A DNA stretch of 22,108 nucleotides. It comes from Bacillota bacterium (GTDB taxonomy: Bacteria; Bacillota; Clostridia; Lachnospirales; Lachnospiraceae). This document shows positions 7,177-16,039 of the stretch, piece by piece. Within the stretch, counting starts at the first letter, position 1; the number at the start of each line of letters is the position of its first letter. The notes beneath the pieces were generated by a model. It saw only the letters and a program-made list of their open reading frames with translations. It was not told the DNA's origin and ran no database searches. The DNA is taken from contig JAEZUR010000140.1 of assembly GCA_023420935.1 (NCBI GenBank), forward strand, positions 1 to 22,108. Direction: 5' to 3'. The translations under genes were made by a program, and so were the position numbers.

Positions 7177-7422
7177 ATGCAAATAATTGTAACCTTAAAA
7201 GTAAACCAGAATGGGCGAGAACTTGAATATGATATTCAAGTAGATCAAAAACAGAGAATTAGAAGTTCATTAGAGATTATTTTCAAGAGTTTTAAAATAC
7301 AAAAGGAGTTGGATCAGATTCACTTTATTCGTTCTAACAAAAATAGAAGATGGATTAGTATTAATGATACCTTTCTGCAGGGAGAAATTTATACAGGAGA
7401 TATTTTAGAAATAACGGAATGA
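7177..7422 (+). CDS. esaB: Ubiquitin-like T7SS protein EsaB/YukD
   Basis: This 81-residue protein has the beta-grasp pattern of the YukD family: an opening strand 'MQIIVTLKV', a second strand 'ELEYDIQVD', a helix near residues 30-45, and closing strands ending in 'GDILEITE'. It lacks a C-terminal diglycine, as YukD does, so it is not a conjugating ubiquitin. In T7SSb systems EsaB is a small cytoplasmic protein needed for secretion, and homologous ubiquitin-like domains occur in actinobacterial EccD. An AAAGGA site precedes the ATG. It lies 15 bases from essB, clearly in one operon. Length and context fit the family well. Confidence 0.88.
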   Translation: MQIIVTLKVNQNGRELEYDIQVDQKQRIRSSLEIIFKSFKIQKELDQIHFIRSNKNRRWISINDTFLQGEIYTGDILEITE

Positions 7423-7437
7423 AAGGATTTGTAAAGT

Positions 7438-8559
7438 ATGAAGAAGGAAGTTAAAAAATCACAATTAATAGCTAAAACTAATGGAGATAGAATACGTTTA
7501 CAAGCATTTCAGGAGGGATTGGTTCCTTGCAGTGTGGAGGAGCGAAAAGAAGAGTTATGGATAAGTTACCATCTGGAGAATTTATATCCGTTTTCAGAGG
7601 TTAAGAAAGAACTACCTGTTAATATAGTCAAAGCATTAATCAATATTGCAAAATTATTCGAACTATCGAAAGAGTATTTGATTGATTTATCTCCGAGTAA
7701 TATGTACTATGATATGAACTTTTTACCCAAGATGTTAGAAAGAGATATATGTAATGAGGATATCTATACGGATTATGAAGATTTTATCATGCAGTATAAA
7801 AGTCTAATTGCCTGTACGTTGCAACATAGATATAAATTTGAAGACTATTATTTGGGCGGCTTAGATTTAATGAAAAAGGATTCCAATTTAAAGGAAATCC
7901 ATTCTTCTACAAATGTAGAAGAAATTGTGGAACTTTTAAAAAGAGAATATGAAAAAGAGAGCTCAAATTTATATATAAAAAGTGTAATCATACGTAAAAA
8001 TAAATTGCTAGTACATTGGATAGTGGAAACAATTGCAATTATTGGTGTATTGATACTTGGTGGAATAAGTGGCTATGCTCACTTGGTAAGTATGCCAAAC
8101 CAAGAGAAGCTATTGGAGGCAGATAATCATTTTATCCATCAAGAATATGACAAGGTTATTACTGTCCTAAATACCACAAGTCTTAACCAAATACCAATAT
8201 CATCAAAGTATATGTTAGTCCAATCTTATTATAACACCAATAAAAATCTATTTGATCAATCCAAAGCAGTTGATTCTGATATTTCCTTAACGTCGGATAC
8301 GAACCGTTATCATTATTGGATACAACTGTACCAAGGTAAGTTTGTTGATGCCATCGATACCGCAAAAAAGATTCAGAATAATGAGTATCTTCTGTATGCA
8401 TACACCCAGCAATATAAACATGTTGCTGAAGACACGAATTTGGACGGCGAGGATAAGCAAACACAATTGGATACTATAAAGTCTTCCATGAAAGGTCTGG
8501 AGGATGATATGAAAGAAGAATCTGAAAAAGGTAAGAACCCGGTTACAAATTCAAAGTAG
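7438..8559 (+). CDS. essB: T7SS membrane protein EssB/YukC
   Basis: The protein has 373 residues in three parts. The cytoplasmic ~190 residues are the region that forms a pseudokinase fold in EssB/YukC; no HRD, DFG or glycine loop is visible, consistent with a dead kinase. One transmembrane helix lies at about 192-214 (VETIAIIGVLILGG), followed by an extracytoplasmic helical domain (~220-345) of TPR-like character and a charged tail. EssB spans the membrane as a dimer, bridges EssC and other machine parts and is essential for secretion. Length is slightly below that of staphylococcal EssB. Position between esaB and essC is the classical order. Unlike this protein, the kinase encoded at 13059 keeps its catalytic residues. 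Confidence 0.9.
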   Translation: MKKEVKKSQLIAKTNGDRIRLQAFQEGLVPCSVEERKEELWISYHLENLYPFSEVKKELPVNIVKALINIAKLFELSKEYLIDLSPSNMYYDMNFLPKMLERDICNEDIYTDYEDFIMQYKSLIACTLQHRYKFEDYYLGGLDLMKKDSNLKEIHSSTNVEEIVELLKREYEKESSNLYIKSVIIRKNKLLVHWIVETIAIIGVLILGGISGYAHLVSMPNQEKLLEADNHFIHQEYDKVITVLNTTSLNQIPISSKYMLVQSYYNTNKNLFDQSKAVDSDISLTSDTNRYHYWIQLYQGKFVDAIDTAKKIQNNEYLLYAYTQQYKHVAEDTNLDGEDKQTQLDTIKSSMKGLEDDMKEESEKGKNPVTNSK

Positions 8560-8577
8560 AAAAGGAACATAGGGCCT

Positions 8578-11500
8578 ATGAATCATATAATAATTTTTCT
8601 TAACGATGATAGATATCAAGAGTTTTTATTGGAAGACGGTATATATCTGAACGATAATTTACAGGTTGTGGATGAAAGACAAGCAACCTTATCTTTTCAT
8701 GTTCAAAAGGACAAGATATATTTTGAGCAATTAGATATGGAGTTAGAAAATAATAAAAATTATGCGTATCAGAAACATAATTTTTTTGTTATGCCCAAGA
8801 TAGTTAGAGCGTTTAGTATAAAGGGGTTACATAAGTTTCAGGTTGGAATCAACAAAACGGACAATCTTATTTTGCTTGAGAAACAACCAGAATCTATTTT
8901 CTATCTAGGAAGTAATGTGCCAGTATTTCAAAATGGGAAATTGACTAACAAAGAAACAATCAAATGGCAGGAAGGAGATTGGTTTCTAGTAGGGCATATT
9001 AAGATAATCATGGATAAGGATTACATAGAGTTAATTGGAGATGAGATTTTATATGAAACAGCACTCATTCCTTATGATGCGGGGAAGTTTCAGTTCGACG
9101 GGTTTCCATACTACAAACGTTCTCCAAGAATTATGAAAATGAATACCAAGGAAAGTGTATCCGTTCTTAATCCGCCAGCCAAAGCCTCAAGAGATAAAAA
9201 GACGTTAGCAAAAATAATTATTCCGCCTGTTCTTACCATGAGTGCTACTTTGCTGATTACGATCATTCAGCCTAGAGGTATTTATATTATTGTCAGTGTA
9301 ATTGGAACGGTGGTAAGTATTGTTTTCTCGATCATTACCTTTTTTGAGGATAAGAATGAAACCATTCAAAAAAATAAAACCAGAAATGAAGTATATACAG
9401 ATTATCTATTGAAATTAAGAAAATCTTTATTTATGAAAAAGAAAGAACAGGTAGAAGCCACCTGCTATAATAATCCTAGTTTAAAAGAGATAGAAAAGAT
9501 GGTAAGAAACTATAGCAGTAGAATATTTGAACGATCCATGTTTGACGAGGATTTTCTAAATGTTATGGTGGGAAAAGCTGATGTACCCCCTAGTTTTCAA
9601 GTTCAAGCTAATTTTTCAGCTTTAGAGCTGGAAAAGGATGAGTTAATGATTGAAGCAGAAGATATCTGTAATCAATATAAAGTGATCGAGAATATGCCAA
9701 TCACGGCGGAATTATTAAAATCACATCTAGGTATTGTTGGTGAGAAAACGAATATACATGAACTTCTAAAATCAATTTTTGTACAATTAACCTTTGCACA
9801 TAGTTATACCGATGTGGAGATGGTTTTTCTGTATGATCAAGCATATAAGAAAAAGTTTGATTGGCTAAAGTGGTATTCCCACTTTAAGTTGCGTGCAATT
9901 AACGTTACTGGGTTAGTATGTGATGATCGAATAAGGGATCAAGTTCTTGAATATGTGATGCAGGAGTTGAAAGAACGTAAACTAAAAAAAGAAAGTAAGA
10001 AAGTAAGATATTCACCACATTTTGTTATTGTTATTGATGAACCAGATATGATAGAAGGACACTCTATCATGGAATACATACAGAGTAAGGAGGATCTGGG
10101 TTTCTCCATTATCTATACAAACAAAAATCAAGCGAATCTTCCTGAAACGATAAAGACAATCTTGTTATTAGAAGATTCGGAAACGGGTCGTATTGTATTA
10201 AATAATGGATTAGCATGTGATTTACAAATAGGACTAGAGCATACCAAGGGAATCCAATTAGAAGAGATATCTAGAAACTTATCCAGCATTATTTTTATGC
10301 AGGAAGCTGGTAATTATATACCCGATAGTATTACCTTCTTTGATATGTATAAAGTCCAACATCCACAACAGTTAGACGTGATAAACCGTTGGAATAAAAA
10401 TACGGCATTTAAAACGTTAGCTGTGCCACTTGGCGTTAGAGGTGTAGATGATTACGTGTATCTGAATCTACATGAAAAAGCACATGGACCCCATGGACTG
10501 GTAGCAGGTACAACAGGATCAGGTAAGAGCGAAATTGTTCAATCATACATATTATCCTTAGCTGTTAATTTTCACCCATATGAAGTTGGATTTCTGTTAA
10601 TCGACTATAAAGGTGGAGGTATGGCGGGCTTATTTAAAGATTTACCACATCTCTTAGGTACCATCACTAATCTAGATGGAGCAGAAAGTATGCGTGCTAT
10701 GGCATCCATCAAGAGCGAACTTGCTAGACGACAGCAAATCTTTAATCAACATAATGTAAATCATATAGACCAATATAGCAAACTATTTAAAAGTGGAAAA
10801 GCAGATAATCCACTTCCACATTTATTTATTATATCCGATGAGTTTGCTGAATTAAAGAAAGAGCAGCCTGAGTTTATGAAAGAGTTAGTTAGTACAGCTC
10901 GTGTTGGGCGAAGTTTAGGAATTCATTTAATACTAGCAACCCAAAAGCCTTCCGGTGTAGTGGATGATCAGATCTGGACTAACTCCAAGTTTAAATTGGC
11001 TCTTAAAGTAGCCAATCCCCAAGATAGTAACGAGATTTTAAAAACGCCGGATGCAGCGAATATTACCCAGCCTGGGCGTGCATATCTTCAGGTTGGAAAC
11101 AATGAAATCTATGAATTGTTCCAGTCTGCATGGAGCGGTGCGGTATATTCAGAAGGAAAAACTGTACAGGCACAAGATAATCGGGTATATTACATCAATG
11201 AACTAGGACAGGGACAACTACTTAATAAGGACTTAAGTAAAATCGATAGTGGTGTAAATGAGGTGAAGGAAACACAATTAGATGTAATCGTGAAATACAT
11301 TAGAAGCATATATGACCAAATGAATCTTCCAGATGTGGAAAGGCCATGGCTTCCGTCCCTTTCTGATAAAATTTCAAGTCCTTATATCACGCTAGATCAG
11401 ATTATCGATGTGAATACTATAAAAGAACTTGATTTAACGGCACCGATTGGATTAGTGGATATACCAGAGAAACAACAGCAAATGGAATATAAGGTTGATT

Positions 11501-12966
11501 TTAATAGCGATGGAAACATAGCTATTTTTGGCGCGTCCGGATTTGGTAAAACCTTCTTTCTATCCTTGCTGATGACTACTATGGCAATCAAAAACTCCCC
11601 ACAAAATCTACATTATTTTGTATTGGATTTAGGTAATTCAGGGTTGATTCAGATGAAGAAACTACCTCATACAGCAGATTATATTGGGTTTGATGATCAA
11701 ATTAAATTACAGAAGATGTTTGCATTACTTCTAGACGAAATGAAAACGAGAAAAAGATTGTTTGCAAAAACCAATGCGATGAATTTTGCCATGTACAATC
11801 AGATAGCAGAGGAAACCATTCCTGCTATATTTTTATTTATCGATAATTATGATGTAATGAAAGAAATTAATCTGGAGACAGAAGAGATTATCACCAAGAT
11901 AACAAGAGATGGGGCAAGTTTGGGCTTATTTACTGTAGTTGCGGGTTCTAGAGTAAATGTAATGCGATTTAGCATACTGAATAATTTTAAGCTGAAACTG
12001 CCTCTTTATATGTATGACAGATCAGATGTTGTAAATGTAGCAGGAAGACCGTCCTATGATTTGGGAGAAATTAAAGGAAGAAGTTTAATCAAGATAGAAA
12101 ATTTGAATCATATGCAGCTTTACACCAGTGTGGACTATAATACCATTTTTGAGTATACAGAGAATGTGGATCAGATTATGTCTATATTGAATCAAACTTA
12201 TACTGGTGAGAAAGTAAAAGGAATTCCTATGTTACCAGATACATTGGATTTAAATGGAATGAAAGAATATAAACAAAAACAAACTGGTAAAACGTTGATT
12301 CCAATTGGATTGGACACAGATAACGTAGAAGTAGAGTATATGGATTTAAATAGTGGTGTTCAACTGATCATGGGAGGTAGTTTGACTGGTAAAACAAACC
12401 TGTTAAAGATCATATTGGAGCAGATCCCAGAGGAAGCAAGAGTTTATATCTTTGACTCTCCAAGAATGGAATTATTTAGCTATCACATTAGAGAGAATAT
12501 CGTTTATCTGGACAGTCAGGAAACAGTACAATCCATGTTTGAAGAAATACAAGCAGAGACGGAGAAACGAACACAAGCGTACAGTCAAGAGAAGCAGAAA
12601 GATCCGTATTTGTCGCCGAAAGCTTTTTATACAAAGCTTGATCCAGTTATTTTAATCATGGAAGACTGTGACAGTTTTATCGAATCATTAAATAAATATA
12701 AAGACCTAAAACCAGAGAGTTTATTAATGGATGCAGTGAGAGCAAACATTACCATTATCGGAACCTCTTCCAATAATAAATTAAGAGGCTATGATTCATT
12801 TACTAAGTTTTTGAAAGAATCCATAGCAGGTGTGGTTCTTGGGAATCCCAATGATCAAAGTGTCTATACTATTCCTCATTCGAGAGCTACAAAGTTTCCA
12901 GTTGAATTTGGATATCTGTGTAAACAAAGTGATAGTACTCGTATAAAAATACCACTAATATCTTAG
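8578..12966 (+). CDS. essC: T7SS translocation ATPase EssC/YukB (FtsK/SpoIIIE family)
   Basis: At 1462 residues this is the motor of the system, at normal EssC length. The N-terminal ~190 residues are beta-rich, where EssC proteins carry two FHA domains. Two membrane helices follow at about 213-233 and 237-258, then a cytoplasmic helical region. Three P-loop domains come next. D1 has GTTGSGKS (644-651) and Walker B LFIISDE ending in Asp754-Glu755, so it looks catalytic. D2 has GASGFGKT (985-992) but its Walker B reads LFIDN, with no Glu after the Asp. D3 has GGSLTGKT (1266-1273) and IMEDCD near 1360-1365. Degenerate D2/D3 with an intact D1 is usual. The C-terminus is the variable part that often matches the local effectors. 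It is followed by a 92-bp gap before the kinase gene. Confidence 0.95.
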   Translation: MNHIIIFLNDDRYQEFLLEDGIYLNDNLQVVDERQATLSFHVQKDKIYFEQLDMELENNKNYAYQKHNFFVMPKIVRAFSIKGLHKFQVGINKTDNLILLEKQPESIFYLGSNVPVFQNGKLTNKETIKWQEGDWFLVGHIKIIMDKDYIELIGDEILYETALIPYDAGKFQFDGFPYYKRSPRIMKMNTKESVSVLNPPAKASRDKKTLAKIIIPPVLTMSATLLITIIQPRGIYIIVSVIGTVVSIVFSIITFFEDKNETIQKNKTRNEVYTDYLLKLRKSLFMKKKEQVEATCYNNPSLKEIEKMVRNYSSRIFERSMFDEDFLNVMVGKADVPPSFQVQANFSALELEKDELMIEAEDICNQYKVIENMPITAELLKSHLGIVGEKTNIHELLKSIFVQLTFAHSYTDVEMVFLYDQAYKKKFDWLKWYSHFKLRAINVTGLVCDDRIRDQVLEYVMQELKERKLKKESKKVRYSPHFVIVIDEPDMIEGHSIMEYIQSKEDLGFSIIYTNKNQANLPETIKTILLLEDSETGRIVLNNGLACDLQIGLEHTKGIQLEEISRNLSSIIFMQEAGNYIPDSITFFDMYKVQHPQQLDVINRWNKNTAFKTLAVPLGVRGVDDYVYLNLHEKAHGPHGLVAGTTGSGKSEIVQSYILSLAVNFHPYEVGFLLIDYKGGGMAGLFKDLPHLLGTITNLDGAESMRAMASIKSELARRQQIFNQHNVNHIDQYSKLFKSGKADNPLPHLFIISDEFAELKKEQPEFMKELVSTARVGRSLGIHLILATQKPSGVVDDQIWTNSKFKLALKVANPQDSNEILKTPDAANITQPGRAYLQVGNNEIYELFQSAWSGAVYSEGKTVQAQDNRVYYINELGQGQLLNKDLSKIDSGVNEVKETQLDVIVKYIRSIYDQMNLPDVERPWLPSLSDKISSPYITLDQIIDVNTIKELDLTAPIGLVDIPEKQQQMEYKVDFNSDGNIAIFGASGFGKTFFLSLLMTTMAIKNSPQNLHYFVLDLGNSGLIQMKKLPHTADYIGFDDQIKLQKMFALLLDEMKTRKRLFAKTNAMNFAMYNQIAEETIPAIFLFIDNYDVMKEINLETEEIITKITRDGASLGLFTVVAGSRVNVMRFSILNNFKLKLPLYMYDRSDVVNVAGRPSYDLGEIKGRSLIKIENLNHMQLYTSVDYNTIFEYTENVDQIMSILNQTYTGEKVKGIPMLPDTLDLNGMKEYKQKQTGKTLIPIGLDTDNVEVEYMDLNSGVQLIMGGSLTGKTNLLKIILEQIPEEARVYIFDSPRMELFSYHIRENIVYLDSQETVQSMFEEIQAETEKRTQAYSQEKQKDPYLSPKAFYTKLDPVILIMEDCDSFIESLNKYKDLKPESLLMDAVRANITIIGTSSNNKLRGYDSFTKFLKESIAGVVLGNPNDQSVYTIPHSRATKFPVEFGYLCKQSDSTRIKIPLIS

Positions 12967-13058
12967 GAAGATTAGTATGTTCAAAAGGAATTAGGCATTT
13001 CCGATAGAAAGAACAACGTGGATAAATGGATTGATCAGGAAGGAGTATAAGGTTAAAC

Positions 13059-15215
13059 ATGGATAATAGAATACATGAGTATGAACCGCTATGGGGTAAT
13101 TGGTTTATCGATAGTTTGATTGGAGAAGGTACTTATGGTTGTGTATATAAGATATATCGGAAAGATTTTGACAACATATACTATTCTGCCCTAAAGATTA
13201 TCTCAATACCTAGAAATGAGAAAGAAGTCAAGAGAGCCTATTCGGAAGGAATGAATGAAACACAGATTGATACATACTTTAAGGAATTGGCCGAAGAAAT
13301 CTATCAAGAAATCATATTTATGGCAGAGTTAAAGGGAAAGACGAATATAGTTAGTTACGAGGATCATCAGATCATCGCCAAGAAAGATAGTATTGGTTAT
13401 GATATTTTAATTCGAATGGAATTATTACAGAGTCTCTCTGAGTATTCCATGAAACATGAGATTCAGGATGAAGAAGTAATCGCAATTGGAAAGGATATCT
13501 GCAAAGCACTCACAGTTTGCGAGAAACACAATATTATCCATCGAGATATCAAACCAGATAATATTTTCGTTTCCAAGGATGGTGATTATAAGCTTGGTGA
13601 TTTTGGAATCGCAAGAAAGATGGAAAGTGCCGAATTAACAATGACCATCAGCGGTTCTTATGAATATATGGCACCAGAGATTCTAAAGGATTGTGAGTAT
13701 GATAAACGAGCAGACATTTATTCTCTTGGGATGACCTTATATACCTTATTAAATAATCGTAGAGTTCCGTTTTTGCCGACTAGTGGAATGGTAAAGTATG
13801 AAGACCGTAACCGTGCCCAGAAGCTTAGGCTCTCTGGGAAAGAGATTGCAAGGCCGGTGTCAGCATCGGAAGAATTGGGAAAAGTGATTATCAAAGCCTG
13901 TGCCTATAAACCAGAGAATAGATATGCTTCAGCGGAAGAGTTTATTATGGCGTTGGAACAATTTACTACAAGTGTAGAAAAAAATAGTCACGCTAACACA
14001 AATCTGATAGAGAATCAGGTTGACTTAGATAAAAATTCCGAAACGAAAGCGATTGTTGAAGTTAATAAAGAGGCTGAAGCTAAAAAAGAAGTAGAAGCTA
14101 AAGAAGAGGCTGAGGCCACAAAAGTGGTAGAAGTCAAAAAAAAGGTCGAAGCGAAAAAAGAGGTTGAAGTCAAAAAAGAGTTTAGCAAAAAGATCGATAT
14201 TCAAAATGTAATAAAAAATAAAACGGAATATCGAACGGAAAGTAAAACAGAAAATAAAACAGAAAATAAAACGGAAAATAAAACGGAAAATAAAACGGAA
14301 TATAAAACACAGGAAGATGAACGAACGAAGTCTATCACAAAACTAGAGAGTGATCGTGAGATATGTTTTTGCTTTCATTCAATGGAAGAAATTTCATATA
14401 ACAAGGGTCAGAAGAAAGCATTTAATCCCAAGCGTGAAAAAGCATTGGTAGCATATAGAGAACGACAAGCTAAGAAAAAACGTCGCAGAATGATTGCTAC
14501 ACTTGCCAGTGTGTTATCTATTCTGGTTATTGCAGTTTCAACTAATATTATTCTTTATCTAATCAATAAAGAGGAACCTGTTGTGGCTGTTGCAGAAGTA
14601 TTACCAACCCCAACCGTAGAACCGACGGTTGCACCAACCATTGAACCAACCCTAACTCCTTATGAAGTCAATATTGAAGGGAAAGGGAAAAAAGTTTTTG
14701 CCCAAATGGAACATCCAGAGCTCTTAACCGGTCTGAATGCAGGTGGCTGCAAACTAAAAAATATTGATCTGTTAAGAAACTCTTTTGGAATTGTTACGCT
14801 TGAGCTACGTGATAATCAGATACAGAATATAACACCAGTTAGAAATATGAATAAGCTAATGTATCTAAGTATATCAAATAACAAGGAACTTAATGATATA
14901 ACGCCGATACATAATTTAAGAAACCTAACCATGTTAACCTTAGATGGGAATAAGATTAAAGACATTACGGTAATTGGTGAATTGACGAATCTTCAGTCAC
15001 TGAACGTGGCAGAGAATAAAATTACAGATATATCGGTACTAAAGAATCTAAAACAACTTACCTTTTTAGATATTAGTGAGAATGAGATTAAGGATATTAC
15101 TTGCTTAGGAGAATTAAGCAATCTACAGCAATTAGTCTTAACTGGTAATCCAATTAAGAAATCACAGATAAAACAAATCAAGAAGAAGCTACCAGATTGC
15201 GAGATTGAATTTTAA
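13059..15215 (+). CDS. Transmembrane Ser/Thr protein kinase with leucine-rich-repeat ectodomain
   Basis: This 718-residue protein begins with a Hanks-type kinase (~15-305): glycine loop GEGTYGCVY (22-30), Lys46, HRDIKPDN with Asp163 and Asn168, DFG at 181-183, and 'GSYEYMAPE'. All catalytic residues are present. A charged linker (~320-470) follows, with Glu/Lys/Val-Ala repeats and seven four-residue (N/S/Y)-(K/R)-T-E units at 387-414. After the basic stop KKKRRR comes one helix (~478-500), then a Pro/Thr linker 'PTPTVEPTVAPTIEP' and about six LRRs of internalin type ('L.NLQSLNVAENKITDISVL'), outside the cell. PASTA repeats, usual for such kinases, are absent. A GGAG site lies 13 bases before the ATG. 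Between essC and the second effector module, it may link an external signal to phosphorylation of T7SS parts, for example Thr sites read by EssC FHA domains; this is inference. Confidence 0.9.
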   Translation: MDNRIHEYEPLWGNWFIDSLIGEGTYGCVYKIYRKDFDNIYYSALKIISIPRNEKEVKRAYSEGMNETQIDTYFKELAEEIYQEIIFMAELKGKTNIVSYEDHQIIAKKDSIGYDILIRMELLQSLSEYSMKHEIQDEEVIAIGKDICKALTVCEKHNIIHRDIKPDNIFVSKDGDYKLGDFGIARKMESAELTMTISGSYEYMAPEILKDCEYDKRADIYSLGMTLYTLLNNRRVPFLPTSGMVKYEDRNRAQKLRLSGKEIARPVSASEELGKVIIKACAYKPENRYASAEEFIMALEQFTTSVEKNSHANTNLIENQVDLDKNSETKAIVEVNKEAEAKKEVEAKEEAEATKVVEVKKKVEAKKEVEVKKEFSKKIDIQNVIKNKTEYRTESKTENKTENKTENKTENKTEYKTQEDERTKSITKLESDREICFCFHSMEEISYNKGQKKAFNPKREKALVAYRERQAKKKRRRMIATLASVLSILVIAVSTNIILYLINKEEPVVAVAEVLPTPTVEPTVAPTIEPTLTPYEVNIEGKGKKVFAQMEHPELLTGLNAGGCKLKNIDLLRNSFGIVTLELRDNQIQNITPVRNMNKLMYLSISNNKELNDITPIHNLRNLTMLTLDGNKIKDITVIGELTNLQSLNVAENKITDISVLKNLKQLTFLDISENEIKDITCLGELSNLQQLVLTGNPIKKSQIKQIKKKLPDCEIEF
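14217..14300 (+). repeat. Seven tandem 12-bp units inside the kinase gene
   Basis: Seven consecutive 12-base units of the type AATAAAACGGAA keep the reading frame and encode (N/S/Y)-K/R-T-E. Units 4-7 are almost identical, while units 2 and 3 are diverged, suggesting recent expansion by slippage. The peptide lies in the cytoplasmic linker between kinase and membrane helix and supplies regularly spaced threonines flanked by Glu and Lys. Confidence 0.85.
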
Positions 15216-15235
15216 TAGTTCTTAAATATAGGAAT

Positions 15236-15241
15236 GGGAGG
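15236..15241 (+). promoter_or_regulatory. Ribosome binding site that sets the start of the WXG gene at 15249
   Basis: GGGAGG lies seven bases before ATG 15249. It overlaps the earlier in-frame ATG at 15234, which has no site of its own, and is too close to ATG 15243. Confidence 0.65.
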
Positions 15242-15248
15242 AATGGAT

Positions 15249-15560
15249 ATGGCATTGAATGCAGCCATTGGAGTAAACGCATCGGGAATGGATACATCGA
15301 AACAAACCATTGATACTTTGGTTCAGGAATTATCTGATGTGCTAAAAGAAATGGAGGATAATACACAAACCATGTTAGAAGGATGGATTGGTGATTCAGC
15401 CGATGCGTTTGCAAAGGCCAGCTATTCTCTAGGGCTAACCCTATCTAATATAATGTTGGATCTACAAGAAGCAGGGAATCATATGGCAGGAACAAAAACA
15501 CAAATGCTAGATACAGATGAGCTCTTGTCCAATGGAATAGCAGCAAAGGGGGAGAAATAA
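15249..15560 (+). CDS. WXG100-like small T7SS protein, effector module 2
   Basis: From ATG 15249 the product is 103 residues. Two helices flank the turn WIG at residues 46-48 ('LEGWIGDSADAFAKASYSL'), and a short C-terminal tail ends in Lys residues. It belongs to the WXG100/Esx superfamily by length, helical composition and turn. Like its counterpart at 1112 it directly precedes a four-cysteine protein, here by only three bases between stop and start, so the two are coupled and may pair. It follows the kinase gene by 33 bases and is probably in the same transcript. Its likely role is a helical partner for secretion of the effector at 16040; this is inferred from context. Confidence 0.82.
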   Translation: MALNAAIGVNASGMDTSKQTIDTLVQELSDVLKEMEDNTQTMLEGWIGDSADAFAKASYSLGLTLSNIMLDLQEAGNHMAGTKTQMLDTDELLSNGIAAKGEK

Positions 15561-15563
15561 ATT

Positions 15564-15896
15564 ATGGGATGTAGATGTTCTGATATTGTACGTTGTAATT
15601 CTGATATAGATACAGTAACGCAAATAAAAGGGTATTACGGGGTATTGCAATCCCATAATAGTGACATATATTTGGAGTTAAGCAATATGAGTGGTAGCGT
15701 ATCAAACGCAGTTTCCCCGGATAACATCTTAGATTTATCGAGAGGAATACGAGAGTTCAATGATGTATTAGATGATAATGCTGATGCTATGGTGATACGA
15801 TGTGAGAATCAATTGTCAAAACTAAGAAGGGATCTTAGTTCCATGCAATCAGAGGATCAATCCTATCATGAAGAATTAGAAAGAGAAAGGGAATGA
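15564..15896 (+). CDS. Four-cysteine helical protein, putative T7SS effector partner (copy 2)
   Basis: This 110-residue paralogue of the protein at 1428 starts MGCRCSDIVRC. Cysteines at 3, 5, 11 and 80 and the block at residues 92-105 match copy 1 exactly in position. The middle of the protein is diverged, with few identities, so conservation is concentrated at the two ends. The ribosome site GGGGGAG overlaps the end of the upstream WXG gene. A CxC-x5-C start with a distant Cys could bind a metal or form disulphides after export; neither can be decided from sequence. The conserved ends may contact a shared machine part while the variable middle fits the cognate effector. It is followed by about 140 bp before the effector start. 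I cannot assign a named family with confidence. Confidence 0.75.
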   Translation: MGCRCSDIVRCNSDIDTVTQIKGYYGVLQSHNSDIYLELSNMSGSVSNAVSPDNILDLSRGIREFNDVLDDNADAMVIRCENQLSKLRRDLSSMQSEDQSYHEELERERE

Positions 15897-16039
15897 GATA
15901 AGGATTAATAAAAAGGATAAATAGAAAGGATAAATAAAAAAGATTATATAAAGTATAAATTTGAAAGCTTATATAAAATAGATTAAAAGTGTGTTCCGCG
16001 TCTGATTTTAATGTGGACGCAGCGGGAAGAGGGGGTAAA

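Noticed and set aside
7438..8559. EssB considered as an active kinase
   Set aside because: No glycine loop, HRD or DFG motif is visible; EssB/YukC proteins are known pseudokinases.
12452..12655. Plus-strand 67-residue frame within essC
   Set aside because: It is entirely inside the third ATPase domain in another frame and very rich in Arg/Lys, typical of an out-of-frame shadow.
14217..14300. Short regular repeats considered as a CRISPR array
   Set aside because: Units are 12 bp, have no spacers and keep the reading frame of the kinase.
15897..15985. AT-rich AAGGATAAAT-type repeats before effector 2 considered as a regulatory array
   Set aside because: The units are irregular and low in complexity; nothing distinguishes them from AT-rich spacer.
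15989..16039. GTG 15989 as the start of effector 2
   Set aside because: No ribosome site precedes it and the added residues look non-coding; ATG 16040 has a purine-rich site directly upstream.
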